DNA from: Scleromatobacter sp038208735
GTDB taxonomy: Bacteria; Pseudomonadota; Gammaproteobacteria; Burkholderiales; Burkholderiaceae_C
Direction of reading: 5' to 3'
Assembly (NCBI GenBank): GCA_038208735.1
Contig: JBBQYL010000132.1
Location: 1-14,150 of the forward strand
DNA: 14,150 bases
Shown: piece after piece, positions 13,959-14,150 of the stretch
Position numbering within the stretch: position 1 is the stretch's first letter
Layout of the letters: every line of letters starts with the position of its first letter
Position numbers and translations under genes: made by a program
Notes under the pieces: generated by a model
Databases searched by the model: none
What the model saw: the letters and a program-made list of their open reading frames with translations, nothing else
Told to the model about the DNA's origin: nothing

Positions 13959-14150
13959 CGATTCTTTCCGAAGACCCGTTCTTCTGGCAAAGCGACCGGT
14001 GTCCGCGGTAAGCAGGCACCTTGACATCTTGACCGAAGGGGCGGGCTTCGACCAAGTGAGCGGCCGCAGTTCGCACCATTGCTGTCGTTGCTAGGATGGC
14101 GGCCAGCGGCAGGACCGGACCCATAGCGGGCACACTCGGGACAGCCATGC
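13881..14150. mobile_element. Probable end of an insertion sequence (IS21-like features), interrupting the receptor gene
   Basis: From 13881 the receptor frame is lost. TGTAAGCGCAAACC occurs at 13881-13894 and again at 13945-13958, 64 bp apart in the same orientation; seven flanking bases (GGCTGGG) upstream are also shared. A TG-beginning terminus with repeated internal binding sites is a feature of IS21-family ends. No transposase gene is visible in the remaining ~190 bp, where only short frames without recognisable sequence occur, so the family call is tentative and the element may be partial. Confidence 0.45.

Noticed and set aside
12952..14148. A continuous 398-codon frame as an intact receptor gene
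   Set aside because: Only the 3' part (to about 13647) reads as receptor; beyond that the true receptor sequence is in another frame, and beyond 13881 it is absent.

Overview
The window is about 70% GC, with mostly G/C-ending codons. NadB, NadA, NadC and TruD all read as betaproteobacterial-type proteins. The best guess is a betaproteobacterium of the order Burkholderiales, perhaps near Roseateles, Mitsuaria or Rubrivivax; the genus is inference only.

Layout, left to right. 1-1696 (+): the last 34 codons of an ankyrin-type protein, then a complete exported ankyrin-type protein built from two copies of a ~247-residue module. The upstream fragment is a paralogue of the same module. 1853-3481 (+): nadB. 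3497-7829 (-): an unidentified gene, nadA, nadC, a small ComFB-family gene and truD, all in one direction and probably partly co-transcribed; truD runs tail to tail into nadB. With nadB, nadA and nadC present, the whole route from aspartate to nicotinate mononucleotide is encoded here. 8017-9744 (+): a large thiamine-diphosphate enzyme followed by a clear intrinsic terminator, then a 71-residue S4 RNA-binding protein (9967-10182).

10183-11340 is compositionally different, about 57% GC in the part counted. It holds one unrecognised minus-strand gene (10306-10815) and about 470 bp with no convincing gene but with a G11 tract, a 14-bp palindrome and a hairpin. It abuts the 3' end of a tRNA-Pro(UGG) gene (11352-11428, -), which has its own terminator. 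This looks like transferred or decayed DNA at a tRNA, although no att repeat was found.

11441-13880 (-) is a compact three-gene set: a TonB-dependent receptor, a family 3 periplasmic binding protein, and a DUF71/COG2102 PP-loop ATPase. The receptor is broken. It carries a frameshift near 13648, and its reading frame ends near 13881 at what looks like the tip of an insertion sequence, where a 14-bp repeat occurs twice 64 bp apart. No gene is visible from there to the window end.

No clearly new defence or mobile system is evident. The most useful leads are the modular ankyrin array, a 12-mer shared by the nadB and nadA upstream regions, the ComFB gene between NAD and tRNA-modification genes, and the receptor/binding-protein/DUF71 set with its wrecked receptor.
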